64,000 bases of DNA from Strix aluco (taxonomy: Eukaryota; Chordata; Aves; Strigiformes; Strigidae): NCBI RefSeq assembly GCF_031877795.1, contig NC_133971.1:84592446-84656445 (forward strand). The letters are read 5' to 3'. Positions 11,601 to 24,815 of this stretch are shown here, piece by piece. A program made the position numbers and the translations under genes. Under the pieces are notes generated by a model. The model made no database searches. It was not told the origin of the DNA and saw only the letters and a program-made list of their open reading frames with translations. Position 1 is the stretch's first letter, and every line of letters begins with the position of its first letter.

Positions 11601-14600
11601 TTCTAGTTGTGAGATTAAATTGTTTAATTCCCTTAAGATTTGAAGAGTTAAACTCGCATTCAAATTCTCTGACATAAACAGTTAATACATTTATTGGAAC
11701 CTTTTTTAAAAAAAGAAAAAACAACAAACACAACATTGGGGTTGTTACCTTTGCGTAATGATTCCTCTGTGAGTGCAAACTAGTCTAACTAAATGACTAA
11801 AACTCTCGGAAGCATATGAAGATCATTCTGTTGGTGTCCAATAGAGCGCATCCCTAGTTAATGCTATAGTCCCCTGATTGATGAGCACTATGGACTTGTT
11901 CCTCTGGGGAAATGAAATCCCATGCAGCCTTCAAAGAAGTAACTGCTGGCAGTAGAAAAGTCACTCTGGAAATATGCACAAGGAAGTTATATATAGTAAA
12001 GAAAACTGTTCTCTGCCCTGTGTGTAGGGAAGGCACATACAAAAGGGTTGTGCTTCAAAAGGGAAGTTTATATTCTCTGCAGTAAGAGGACCAGTGAACA
12101 AGAAACGCAGATTGGAGTTTGTCAATGTGTGCAAGGTTTCCAGTAAAGACTGAGCTGAGGCTATTCAGACATAACCTCTCCCTACCAGCCTGCTTGCCTG
12201 AACCCTAGGCTGAATGCTAGGACAAGAGGCTTCTGGCACATTGCACATACATTTTTCTTCCCAGCTTCTTCAAGCTTGCAGTTGGGTAATCCTGGCCTAG
12301 GATCACCCCTGGTCCTAATTGATTTGCACTCAAGGTCACTGTGGCTTAGGCGTTGCATACCCAACGGTCACAGTGTTGTTCTAAGAGTGATTTATCCTCT
12401 TACAGCCGGATGAGCACTCTATGCCTGTGTCAGGTGATGCATGCACAACTGGGAAATTCAATTTTTCACTTGGACACCGAAATTCCATGAGGGACAAAGT
12501 TCTGTTAAATCTCATGTAACTTTGATGATTTCAAATGAAACATCAGTTGCCAACAGGAGGTCAAAGGAAGTCATTTAAACTTGTAAAGGAAGCTATCAGT
12601 TAGGGTTTAATGCATTTGGCCCAAGCTGAACTTTAAAACATGATCTCAAGTCTCTCTTAGGTTGGTCTTCCTCTGAGCTGACTCCAGCAAGCACAGTGCT
12701 GCTCTTGAAATACAGTAACTGTTCTAGTAATTAGGTCTTTTTAAGTCTTTCCAAACATGCTTGTACAGTGTAACGGCAATCAGTGAGCTGGTAAGCTGGT
12801 TCAGGAGGAAGAGCAATGTTTTGTGCGAGGAGATTTTTCCTGTACAGAAGAGACAAGGAAAGATGGGAGAAATGCCTTTTCTGTTTTCATTGCAGAGATA
12901 AGGCAGCAGGAATGATTTTGGAAGTCTTCATCTCAAAAAAATGTGATGTCAGCTGGTCAAATCTGCCCTTTTCACAGCTTAGCAGCTCATTTGTAGCTAG
13001 CTTTAGCATTGATTGATGTGAATGCAATCCCAATTTAATGCAATAGAGTTAGCAACTCTATGTTTTCCTACCTGGGAATGCTGTTGCTCCCTTGGTGTAT
13101 TTTGCCTTGCTCTTCCTTCCCAGCTGTGCCTTTCCTGGGGTGATGGGAAACACCTCTCCTGCAATCAGGCTTAGTTCTTCCATTCACTTAAAGCTGCTTT
13201 CCCACTCAACAGACCATGTATGAGAGTCACTGCTGACAGCAGCCCTTTCTGAAGAAAGGAAACACTAAAAATGCACAGGGAAATCTCCATTCAGCAAAAG
13301 TCATCAAAACTTTTGCTTACAACCTAAAATGCTCAGTTGTCAACAGCCTCTACTGAATCAATACACAGCTGCTGGCTCTTACCGCATCCTGTGTGCTTGC
13401 TTTTTGCCCACACCCACGCAGAAATGTTAGTAATGGTACGGGCACTTGCTAAATCTTACAATACTGGTGTTCTGAGCTCATGAATTAATTATAAGTGAAT
13501 TCTTCACTAGGTTGGTGTCCCAAACACAGACCTCAGCAGTTCTTAGCATGGAGAGTACCTTTCCTCAGGCAGCTGGGTTAAAAGCTAAACTGACATCAGC
13601 TTAACCTCTGTGTCCCTTTTAGAAAGAAATTTGTTCATCCAGACCATCTGTTTGCTCACCTTATCTTGACCATGTTCTCCACAATATCTGAGCTACCTGT
13701 GCACTGTGGCTTGTGCCTGCAGTCCCTGTAACAGGGTAACAGGGTCTTCATCTCTCCTTCCTATCCCCTCCCTTTCTATTGCATTTACATATGGGAATAC
13801 TGTTTGAGTGCTGTGCAAATCCATGCATGATGAAATTAAGTCATTGGCTTTTTCTCAGCTGTTTGTTTCTGGCAGCTGGTCCTTCACAGTGGTACACTAA
13901 TGGGGCAGGTCAATGAAAACATATGAGTGTGAGAAAAAGATGAGGACAACTTCTGCAAAACCTGGAATGGCTCTCGGTATAAGAGAGGCACTGTGGGAAA
14001 GACCTTGCAATTTTATCATTGTTATCTTTCTGAAGCAGAGCTAGCCACATCTCACAGCCAGAAAGCAAGCTGGGTCAGAAAACTGGCAGAGTTTTGGTTC
14101 AGATTTGGTCTTTCTCTGAAGCCGAGGGGCTGTGAATGCTGCTGAAAGCAGAGCTTTCCTTCACACCGCTGCAGCTTGAGGATTGCAGAGGTTTATGGTG
14201 ATGGGTGAGGGAGTGAGAAGGAACTTGGGTGGAAAGCTGGACTGCTGGAATGCACTGGTTTGGACTGCATCGTTGGGGGAAGGAGGTCATTCTCATCTCT
14301 GTTTCCCAACCACAAGCAACTGCTTTGGAGCAGAGGAGATGTAGAGGAGATTGTTTCCCAACTGGTGGTTTCTTTGCCATGGGGCTGTGAAGCAGCATCG
14401 CTTACCCACCTGAGCAGATACTCTCTTCCCTTGGGACTCCACCTACACATTAGGGCAGATGCCACCAGCAGCTTATTGGCAATCCCCAGCCCACAGCTGA
14501 GGGAGCAAAGGAAGAGATGATATTGCCATAGAGATTTTCATACATGGAGTCAACACAGGAGCAGGCAGGGTGCTGGAAGGATGTGCCTGAAGAAGTCAGT

Positions 14601-16189
14601 TATTTAATTTTGACATTTTCACAGAGTTTTGGAGGAAAAAATAATTCATCTATGTTGTATTCAGTCCAGATTTATTGCTTTTGTCTCTGTTTCCAGTTTT
14701 TTATTTGCTGGGGTAATAGAAAAGACTTTGAAGATGTGTATGTTTCCCTCTATTTACATGCCTCATTGTCCTCACAGATGCTGGAATACAATGAGCAGTT
14801 TTCCACTGCCATTGTGCCCAGTTGAGTCTGCGTGTTTCATCCTCATGCAGAAATTTTGTCATGCACGGGTTTGTTGCATCTCCCTTTCTCTCCCCTCCTC
14901 TGGCTGTGTTCTCTGCAGCTCAGTTACATATGCACATCCTGGGCATTTGCATGGATCCAAATACTTTGAATAAGAAAGTTTTGGGTTACATATTCTTATC
15001 ATTTGCTCACAAATCAACACTGGAAAACTTTGCTGCAATGTCAGCCTGGCTGTGTTCTTGTAAAGCAGTCCTCCCACAAGAGTAGGTTGTTATATATACT
15101 TTGTATTATTATATAGTTCAACCTATATCTTCTTCCTTTTTCAGCTTACCCCTCCTTTCAGCCTTCTTGGCTTGGCTGTGACCAGCCAGGGGTTGTGTGT
15201 GATGCCCCCACTGACGCACAGCCACAGGAGCAGGCAGCTTCTCAGAGCCTCCAGCAGACAGCTGATACTGCTGAAAATTATCATCTTGTGTTTTTCTCTT
15301 CCCCTGCTCACTTGTCACTTAGCTTAAAGTCTTAATTTTTCAGAGCAACAAAATCCTGTTGTGTCTTTGTTGCGTAAAATTGCTGCTCAACATTTCCTGC
15401 TTATGGCTCTTTTTGCCATATTTTTACTTTATTCAGCCTTAATGTTTTTCTTTTAACACAGAAATAGAGAGGGAGAAAAGTGGTATTAAACCAGGTCTGG
15501 TTTATTCATACTTATGAATTATTGCTATCTTGCTGCACTAATTATGACTGGTTTGTATGAGATACAGTATATTTCTGAGACATCCACACAACCAATTACC
15601 TTTTGGTCCAAAGCTTAGTCCAAACCTGCCACTAAAGTTCTGGCTTGCAATCTGTGTGCGTGGACATGAAGGAGTTTGGGCTCTGGCTGGGACATCCCCT
15701 GGGTAGTGTATATCTGGCCTTCAAAACTGCATTGCTTAAACTATGTTACAGGACATTTTGTCTCTCTATTTTGCAGTGCCAAGGCTTTCTGGTTTGGTCT
15801 GTGTTTTGTTGTTTGCTGTAGTGTGATGTTGCTCACTGAGGCTGACAACTGACTTTGCTGTCCACACATGAGAAATCCTTCCTATCTCCAAGTAGTTGTG
15901 GTGAGACATCATCAGTGTCGCTCTTATTCATGTTACACACATTCAGTGTTCATTTTCCCCAGTGGCTGCAGATAATTTGGAAAATTGGCCAGAAAAAGGA
16001 GAGGAATGTGTGTGTACCAACCGCGAACAGGGTAAGTACAACTGAAGACATAAAGGTTGGTGAGCTCTCTTAATGTAGTCCTCTCCTGGGCATTACAAAC
16101 CAGTGGAAAAAATCTTTCCAATTGTGGGCTCTCATTAGAGTAACAGGCAGCTGTAGCTGCTCCCAACATGCTGTTTTAGCTGCTTAAAA
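8691..16189. other. Intergenic sequence, no supportable gene
   Basis: Unique sequence with short chance frames only (longest about 114 codons, 14629-14973). I see no CpG island, splice-supported frame, RNA gene or recent transposon. Old, unrecognisable repeats or conserved regulatory elements cannot be excluded by eye. Confidence 0.55.
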
Positions 16190-16683
16190 TCATAGAATCA
16201 TAGGATCATTTAGGTTGAAAAGAACCTTTAAGATCATTGAGTCCAACTGTTAACCTAGCACGGCCAAGTCCGCCACTAAACCATGTCCCTAAGTGCCACA
16301 TCTACCTGTCTTTTAAATACCTCCAGGGATGGTGACTCAACTCCTTACCTGGGCAGCCTGTTCCAATGCTTGGCAACCCTTGCAGAGAATAAATTTTTCC
16401 TAATATCCAATCTAAATCTCCCCTGGTGCAACTTGAAGCCATTTTCTCTTGTCCTATCGCTTGTTACTTGGGAGAACAAACCAACATCCACCTTGCTACA
16501 ATCTCCTTTCAGGTGGCTGTAGAGAGAGCTAAGGTCTCCCCTGAGCCTCCATTTCTCCAGGCTGAACAACCCCAGTTCCCTCAGCCACTCCTCATAAGAC
16601 TTGTGCTCTAGACCCTTCACCAGCTTTGTTTCTTTGCTCTGGACACACTCCAGAACCTCAGTGCCTTTCTTGTAGTGCAGGGT

Positions 16684-17673
16684 TCAAAACTGAACACAGT
16701 ATTTGAGGTGCAGCCTCACCAGTGCTAAGTACAGGGGGACGACGACTTTCCTAGTGCTGCTGACCACACCATTTCTGATACAAGCCAGGATGCTATTGAC
16801 CTTCTTGGCCACCTGGGCACACTGCTGGCTCATATTCAGCTGGCTGTTGACCAACACGCCCAGGTCCTTTTCTGCTGGGCAGCTTTCCAGCCACTCTTCC
16901 ACAAGCCTGTAGCATTGCATGGGGTTGTTGTGACCCAGGTGCAGGACCCAGCACTGAGCCTTGCTGAATCTCATAGAGTTGGCTTTGGTCCCTTGATCCA
17001 GCCTGTCTGGATCCCTCTGTAGAGCCTCCGTACCCTCAAACAGATCAACACTCCTGCCCAACTTGGTGTCATGTGCAAACTTAGTGAGGGTGCACTCGAT
17101 CCCCTCGTCCAGATAATTGATAAAGATATTAAGCAGAACTGGCCCCAATACTGAGCCCTGGGGAACACCACTTGTGACCAGCTGCCAACTGGATTTAACT
17201 CAATTCACCACTCTTTGGGCTTGGCCAGCCAGCCAGCTTTTTTACTCAGTGAAGTGTACGCCCATTCAAGCCATGAGCGGCCAGTTTCTCCAGGAGAATG
17301 CTGTGGGAAACGGTGTCAAAGGCTTTACTGAAGTCTAGGTAGACAACATCCACAGCCTTTCCCTCATTCACTAAGTGGATCACCTTGTCATAGAAGGAGA
17401 TCAGCTAGTCAAGCAGGACCTGCCTTTCATAAACCCATGCAGACTGAGCCTGATTGCCTGGTTGTCCTGTACATGTCATGTGATGGCACTCAAGATGATC
17501 TGCTCCATAAAATTCCCCAGCACTGAGGTCAGACTGACAGGTCTGTAGTTCCCCAGATCCTCCTCCCGGCCTTTCTTGTAGATGCGCATCACATTTGCTA
17601 ACCTCCAGTCAACTGGGACCTCCATGGTTAGCCAGGACTGCTGATAAATGATTGAAAGTGGCTTGGTGAACAC
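16684..17673 (-). pseudogene. CR1 ORF2 reverse transcriptase remnant
   Basis: Two open pieces of the CR1 reverse transcriptase domain inside the 16.2-19.3 kb element. The upstream piece (17476-17673) holds GNYRPVSLTSV, an early RT block. The downstream piece (16684-17148) holds [19 protein letters not shown] and FAHDTKLG. The second block normally reads FADDTK, where the paired Asp residues coordinate the metal ions; here the first Asp is His, so catalysis should be lost. The pieces are in different frames and separated by stops. It is transposon debris, not a host gene. Confidence 0.88.
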
Positions 17674-18115
17674 TTCCGCCAGCTCCCTTAGTACCCTTGG
17701 GTGAATCCCATACGGCCCCAGAAACTTGTGTGTTTTAGTGGTGTAGCAGGTCCCTAACCATTTCCCCTTGGATTACAGGGACTTCATTCTGCTCCCTGTC
17801 CCTGTCTTCCAGCTCAGGGGGCTGGATACCTGGAGAATAACTGGTCTTAATATTAAAGACTGAGGCAAAGAAGGCACCTCAGCCTTTCCTCATCCTTTGT
17901 CACTCTGTTCCCCTCCCCACCTCCCCTCATCCAATAAAGGATGGAGATTCTCCTTAGCCATCCTTTTGTTGATAATGTATTTATAGAAACACTTTTTTAT
18001 TGTCTTTTATGACAGTAGACAGATTAAGTTCTAGCTGGGCTTTGTCCCTTCTAGTTTTCTCCCTGCATAACCTCACGCCATCCTTGTAGTCCTCCTGAGT
18101 TGCCTGCCCCTTCTT

Positions 18116-19012
18116 TCAGAAGTCATAAACTCTGGGTTTTTTCCTGCATTCCAGCCAAAGTGCTCTGTTCAGCCAGGCTGGTCTTCTTCCTCGCTGGTTT
18201 ATCTTTTGGCACATCAGGACAGCCTGCTCCTGTGCCTTTAAGATTTCCTTCTTAAACAATGTCCAGCCTTCCCAGACTCCTTTGCACTTCAGGACTGCCT
18301 CCCAAGGGACTCTGTCAACCAGTCTCCTAAACAGGCTGAAGTCTGCCCTCCGAAAGTCCAAGGTAGCAATTCTGCTGACACCTCTCCTTACTTCTTCAAG
18401 AGTTGGAAACTTCATAATTTTGTGATCACTATGCCCAAGATGGCCTCCAATCATTATATCACCCACAAGTTCTTCTCTGTTTGCAAACAACAGGTCCAGC
18501 AGGGCGCCCTAGTTGGCTCACTCACCAACTGTGTCAGGAAGTTATCTTCCACACACTCCAGGAACCTCCTGGACTGTTTCCTCTCTGCTCTATTTCCAGT
18601 AGATGTCTGGTAAGTTGAAGTTCCCCATGAGAACAAGGGCTAGTGATTGTGAGACTTCTCCCAGCTGCTTATAGACCACCCAACTGGGATGAAGAGGCAG
18701 ACAAAATATTCTATAACAGACTCCCACCATGATATCTGTCTTGTTGGCCTTCCCCTGGATTCTTACCCGTAAACACTCAAATCTATCATCACCATCATCA
18801 AGCTCTAGACAGCCAAAACACTCCCTAACATACACGTCTACCCCACCTCCTCTCCTTCCTTGCCTTTCTTCTGAAGAGTTTATAGTCATCCATTGCAGCA
18901 CTACGGTTGTGTGAGTCATGTCATCATGCTTCTGTGATTGCAAGTACATGATAGTTTTCCCTCTGTGCAATGGCTTCCAGCTCCTCCTGTTTGCTGCCCA
19001 TGCTGTGTGCAT
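18116..19012 (-). pseudogene. CR1 ORF2 endonuclease and linker remnant
   Basis: The N-terminal half of CR1 ORF2 in two open pieces. The piece at 18590-19012 matches the AP-endonuclease-like domain: RQGRRGGGVDVYVRE, then DDRFECLRVRIQGKANKTD, then VGVCYR and MGNFNLPDIYWK. The last motif is normally GDFN, so an active-site Asp is replaced by Asn. The first residues of this frame are frameshifted relative to the CR1 peptide that usually reads NAHSMG. The piece at 18116-18490 covers HLGHSDHK and the downstream linker towards the reverse transcriptase. Confidence 0.87.
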
Positions 19013-21194
19013 TGGTATAGATGCATTTCACTTGGGCTATTGATCCCACCACCTTTTTAGGGAGAGAAGCTCTAATTCCTACATGACCATGGGTTCCATG
19101 GTTTCTAACATGTCAATCAATAACCCTTCTGTCTTTGCTGTTGCATGTCTCTCCATCCCCTACCTTCACTGAAATGGCAGTCTGAAGGACCTCGCTAGCA
19201 CACCATCACTCAAACATTGCCGTGCCACTCCCAGGCTTATCTCTAGTGAGCCTGTTTTTTTCCCTTTCCCCTTCAAATCTAGTTTAAAGCTCTTTCAAGG
19301 AGTCCTACTAACTCACAAGTTTGGCAGTCTGTGGCATACATCCAGTTGAAAGTCAACACAATTCTCCTTTGGTAGAAGACTGAGTAGACTTGCCATTGAG
19401 TTCCACCAACCCTGGCATCTGTCACCTTGTTAGTAACATATCTCCCATGGCACTCCTTGCTGGAAACGTTCAAGAAATCTCTCCATTACAAACAAACATG
19501 GCCCAAAGTGGGCCCACAAGATCTGAGCACTGGTGCTGTGAAGACCACAGCTTGCCAGCTACTCATGTAACTGTCTGTAGAGCAGAAAGACACATTTCTC
19601 ATGAAAATTCTGGATTGGGACAACTGGGAATGTACAGAGCAGTGATTATAGCTGGGCCAGGAGGATAGATAGCAGTGTATACATAATTCATCACCAGAGT
19701 GCATGTTTTGGAAGTAAAAGGATTTCATGTCGGGAAAGGTGTGCTTGCCACTCTATATTTCAGTTGTGAAGGGCTAACTGGAGCTTTGGCAGCCTCTGGA
19801 TGTTAGATATACCATGGGCTTTGTCAGCACAAGCTAGGGTTGCACAACACATGCTGAATGCCCAAATTATTCTCCTGAGATTGGTAAAGACTGCAGTAAA
19901 TCAAGAGCGACTGAAGAATAAACATCTATGAACCAGTTTACCAGTTTGTTGCACTATTAATGATTACCCACCCTTCATTACGGAGCAGCACAGGTAGCAT
20001 AGATGGCACATCTAATCATTAGCTAACGAATGCATTCACTTTGGTTCAGACTGAATTGCTAATGGGAGAAGGTGCTGTTACAGTTATACATTAATCATGT
20101 CCACTGGTGCCATCAGACCCTGGAGCAGGAGCTCTGCCCATATCGGGACTAGGATGCTGCACTGGGCAATTGTCGCCTCAGCTTCAAATGAGTGCTGCTG
20201 TGGACAAGGAGGCACCAGTGGCAACCCAGGCAGGGAGGTGAGAAATTTGGCATGGATGGGTGGGTGGAAAGACAGAGAGGAAAAAGGCTTGGAGGAGGAG
20301 GCAGCAAGCCTAGGAGCAAATGGCTTAGAGGCCAGGGTCGTCTTGTATAAAACACGCATCTAAGAGAAGTTGGGAGTCTTCAGTGCCTGACAAGAGGCAT
20401 CAGACAGACAGTCCTCAAACATTTCTTCTCCTCTGTGGGAGACAGTTGGCTGGCGATGGGACCACCTTCAGTTGATGGACATGCTGTCTAAAATCAGGGC
20501 AGTTACTGAATAAACAGAGGAGCCCTTCTGAGCTGCTCCTTGGATGTTCTTTAGTACTGGCCTGAGACCTAGAACAGTATCTGGAGGGATTCCTCACCAA
20601 TACAGACAGAAAACACTAGGACAGCAAGGGCATGCTGATGTATCATTCAGCCAGTTTCTGTGCTATGCCTGCTCACACCACGTCTGACAGCCTGTGTGCT
20701 TGTACGGGCCACTCAGCTTGGAAATGCCTTATCCCAAGTGTAATATTTCATACACATTCTTGTAATTCATTGAAACCCCCTTTGCTCTTGTGGCAACTAG
20801 CCACCTAGATGTATTTAATCCAAAAATAAGTGTTGTAGATTATAAATAGCTCCTGCACACACTAGGAACATATTCCAAGGAAATATTTGGACACAATGCC
20901 TGAAGGAAGAGTAAGGAAAGGCAGCTTGGTTCAGCTAAGTGCCAAAGTATGCACTGCTAATTTCCCTTGTTGTTCAGTAGAAATGAGTTACTGTCAGGAT
21001 TGTTCCTTTGTTTGCTCTTTTTCTCTGACCATTACTTTTCAGGCAGGAAAATAGTTGACCTAACTTTAGTAAGTAATAGCTGCAGAGTCGTAATATGAAA
21101 AGTCTCATTTTCTGAAGTACTGAAAACACCCTCACCTGTTTGAGAAATCAAACTAAATATCATTTGACAGGTACTTGTTTTCTCTGTGTCTGTC

Positions 21195-21214
21195 TTTTTT
21201 TTTTTTTTTTTTTT
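21195..21214. repeat. T20 homopolymer
   Basis: Uninterrupted run of 20 T after TGTCTGTC. No target-site duplication or retroelement body is recognised on either side. Confidence 0.9.
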
Positions 21215-23710
21215 GGCTGAAGCATGGACCTGGAAAAGCTATTACTTGATAGCAAAAAAAGAGAAATACAGTTTGCTGGCTGCGAAGGACCATTTGGAAT
21301 TGCAAGAACAAAGTTACTTAATTCTCCAGTGTTTTGGTCCTTCCAGAGCTCTGTTGGAGATGCTGAACATCGTTAAGCACTTTAAGAGAGCTGACTGACT
21401 TCTTATTTTGTCTTTCGCAAGAACTCGGATCCCTGTTATCACAGTATTTTGAGGCCTTAAAGACCTCATTCTGTGTTGCCTTGAAGACACCTGGAAAGTG
21501 TACATCACTAACTACCAGATACTGTCAGTCTCCTTGGGATCTGATAGAGGGAGGCACGAAGGGACTGAGGCCCAGATCCTAGCATGTCTCATGCCTGCTG
21601 CCTTCCCTGGCAGCATGGAGCTTCTGTGACTTTGGGGGTCTGCACACCAGTGGCTCACCCACTGGTTGTGAGGAAGCAGATAACTGAACCCACATCTCTC
21701 TGCTCCTGGGGCTGTACAGAGAACGCCACCCCATGCATTCAGTGTTGCGGGTGAGCCCCTCAGTGGAACTATTTGCTTTTATCTTATAGTGGTCACCCAA
21801 GCTGTGAGCATCACCACTGGAAACTCGTAATGATTAGAGAGGGCAGCACTGATAACATCAGGGCTGCTCACCACAGCCTCAGTGTCCTAAGAGCCTCAGG
21901 GGAAAGAAGGATGTCTGCTTACATTCTCAGTTGTGTCCAGAGCAAATGCCTGCAAAAGGCAAAAGAGAAGGTATCAAAGCCATGCTCTGGGGTAGGTGCA
22001 AGGCCTTCACAGCTGCTGCTAAGCTGCTGCAGGCTCTTGCTGTGTCCGCTTTGTACACTGGGCAGTGAATGTCAGACAGGAGACCATGAGTTTTCAGTTA
22101 CCTGTGTTTTGAGATAGCACAGATGTTCCTCTGTTGCTGTCACCTCTTTGGACCACAATATAGATATGTGGATGGAGAATGGGAACAGAACTGTGGCGTT
22201 TGTCTCCAGAAATGCCCTTCTCCTCCATTTAATCTAACGGTTGCTGTAAAGTTACTCGATTGGTAGAGATGACAAGAGGAGCAGAAGCCAGATGGCAAAA
22301 GGCAGCAATGGCCCTTGGGTGAGTATATAAGGAGTTAGTGATGAGTTCTGAAAGATCTTCTTGCAAGATGCAAGGCATGCAGGAGATCAAACCTTGACTA
22401 CTTATAATTTTAAAGGACCTTCAGAGGGCTAAATGTTCAGATTCACTGGTTTAAAGCACCTAGACTTTCTTGCAAATCAGCCTTATTGTGATAGACAAGG
22501 ATTAGCCTGAAGTCAAACCGGATATAAATTGCTTGTTTTGGAGAGAAAGGTCCTTCTCAAGGCAAAATTTTGTATTTATTCTAACAAGTAACACTTCAGT
22601 AAATGGACATCTGAATGTGGATTTTCCCCTTTTCTGTCAGGAAAATTAGCTTTTCCAACATGCTCCATTTGCTTCCTGCCTGTGCCCAACAAACTTTGAA
22701 GTCTCTCACATGCAACACTGAACACTGAACGTCAGCACTTTACAAGCTCAAAAGAATAGATTTTAATCTATTGAAAATAAATATATTATTTTTCTCTTTC
22801 TGTCTTTGATTTTCTTCCCTATAAGTGTCCCACCACACTACCTTAAACTTCTTCATCTTTGTCCATCCACTGTAGGCATCAGGCCAGAAGCAGTACCATT
22901 GCTCTTGAAATGGGCACTGAAAGATATAAGTAATTTCATATACTTTTCACACAGCCCTCAGCAGAATTACACAGCATTCACTGCTGATCATGGAGGGTGC
23001 CTGGAGATTCATTTTCTTGCAATGAATGTGCCAGAGCCTATTTCTGTGTAATTTATCGTTGATTTGTCAGAGTGGTCAGTCCTCATGGAAAACAGTCTTT
23101 TATCTCTGACACAACCAGCATGGCTTTAATGGGAGGGGACTCTTTAACTGAGACAGTTTAAAAACACTTGCCTTTTGACCCCTTTCTTTGAGATGTGATT
23201 GAATGTGTGGAGTGTTTTTGCAAGGAGTGCAGAATAAATAAGCAGTGAGTGAGCTGTCACAAGCTGTGGAGTGAAGGTCGTATTCTTCTTTTTTTCCACT
23301 TGTGTTTTGCCAGATTAACTTCAATGAAATGGGTGACTGGTCTGAATTGAACCCATTTCTGTGATGAGTTACATGTGTTGCACCAAAGTGAGGAGTGAAA
23401 CTCCAGTAAAGGCTGCCTCATTTAGAAGGAAATTGGAGAGAAAAAGAGGTATCAATACTAGTAAGGTGACAAAAGCAGCATGCAGAAGATGAAAAGCATG
23501 AAACACACTGTTATTTCCATGGCAGGGAAAACTGCACTGCCAGTGCAAAGCTGTTGCTTCCACTGTCGTACCAGGTTGATTTTTGGTTTAAATAACCTGC
23601 CTCAGCCTGTGAGCAGAGAGGTTTTATGTTTGACTAACCTCTATTTGCCCACTTATAAATTACATGCAAGTTAAAATATTCCTTCCTCAGTAGATTTAGA
23701 GGTAAGAGTT

Positions 23711-23738
23711 GGGGGTGTATGCATGCATGTGTGCGTGT
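23711..23738. repeat. Short TG/CATG microsatellite
   Basis: Alternating purine-pyrimidine stretch (GTGTATGCATGCATGTGTGC in its core), a degenerate dinucleotide repeat with Z-DNA potential. Confidence 0.7.
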
Positions 23739-24689
23739 CCCAGATTTTCCAAGGAGGGCAAGTGCAGTTAGCACCCCAGGAGAGGCAGCTTTCAAAGTCT
23801 ATGGCATACCCAGACATCTCTCAAGCCTCCCTGCACCTGGCTTTGCCCATAACTATATGAACGAGGACTCGGCACTCTCCAAGAGGGCTTGAAAACTCTG
23901 GGATTTCCATCCAATTTCATCCATGTTAATGCATCTGCCACTGGAGAGTGCCCATGGCTCTGCAGGAGCTCAAGCCAAAGAAAATACAGCTGGGGGGAGA
24001 TGCCACAGCAGGGGCACGTGTACAGAGTCTCCAGGATGCATTTGCTTTGGCGCAGTCTCCAAAGATTGCCATGAGCAGAGCAGCATGCGGGCTGCTTTGC
24101 TTCCCCCTGTGTAACAGTCCTTCCCTCAGCTTCCCTGCGTGGCTTTGAATATGGGCAGTACTTTAAAGCCATGCTAAGGCAAGCTATGGAAAAGCAGGTT
24201 TTTCAAAGGTGTAACCACAGCTACCTGAGCTGCCTTGGGCTGTATCAAGCTGTAGGTGCAAACCAGCAGCACAGCAAGTGAGATAGTTTTGGCTGCTGTG
24301 CAGGTGGGACGGCAGGCTGCAGGAGGCTCCAGGTGCAGGGACCAGACTGTGGCAGGTACCTGAGCTTACTGTGACTTGCTGTGGATGGGTCCATAATGGA
24401 GAAGTTTTGGTTTAGCAGTCTGGAAGAACATAGTGAAATTAGCACTGCAGTGTGCAGCATTCCTCAAAGAAATCCACATCAGGAACAAGTAGGAAACTAA
24501 GGTTATGTAATCTATAGTGTGAAATATCTATTTCTATACATAACAGGTATATTTTGCACTTTTAAAGATATATATTTTATATTTTGATACTGTCATCAGG
24601 GTCAAATTTTGCCCCTTGGATAAATACCTTAGACTTTACATAAGCAAACCTGACCAAAGGTAGAAAAGTAGAGATTAAGTCATGTTGTA

Positions 24690-24815
24690 GACGGCATGCT
24701 GAGGTTCAGAGATTAGGACCCACAGGCTTAGTGGTATTTAGACTGTGGAAAGTCTGGACCTACGTCATTTACTCAAGGTCATGCAAGCAGTTTGAGGCAG
24801 AGGAAGTAACTGAAA
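24690..24815 (+). mobile_element. Possible second MIR-like fragment
   Basis: GCTGAGGTTCAGAGATTAGG near 24700 and TTTACTCAAGGTCATGCAAG, then GAGGCAGAGGAAG near 24770-24805 resemble the downstream half of MIR (GAGGCACAGAGAGGTTAAG, CAAGGTCACACAGC, GGCAGAGC), but with long unmatched stretches between. A weak call by eye. Confidence 0.35.

Larger units (their letters stand above)
16190..19320 (-). mobile_element. Long, decayed CR1 LINE (ORF1 end, EN, RT, 3' UTR)
   Basis: The 3' end lies at 16190 with degenerate CATAGAAT-type octamers. Moving 5' on the minus strand one reads, in broken frames: the ORF2 tail (16345-16620), the reverse transcriptase (16684-17148, with FAHDTK where FADDTK is expected; 17476-17673, with GNYRPVSLTSVLG), a linker (18116-18490, with HSDHK and LDFRRADF), and the endonuclease (18590-19012, with RRGGGVDVYVRE and MGNFNLPDIYWK). 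Around 19279-19325 a frame ends LLERALN followed by a stop, matching the usual end of CR1 ORF1. Frameshifts, stops and loss of catalytic residues show it is inactive. The 5' boundary is unclear; related sequence may reach about 19480. Confidence 0.9.
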
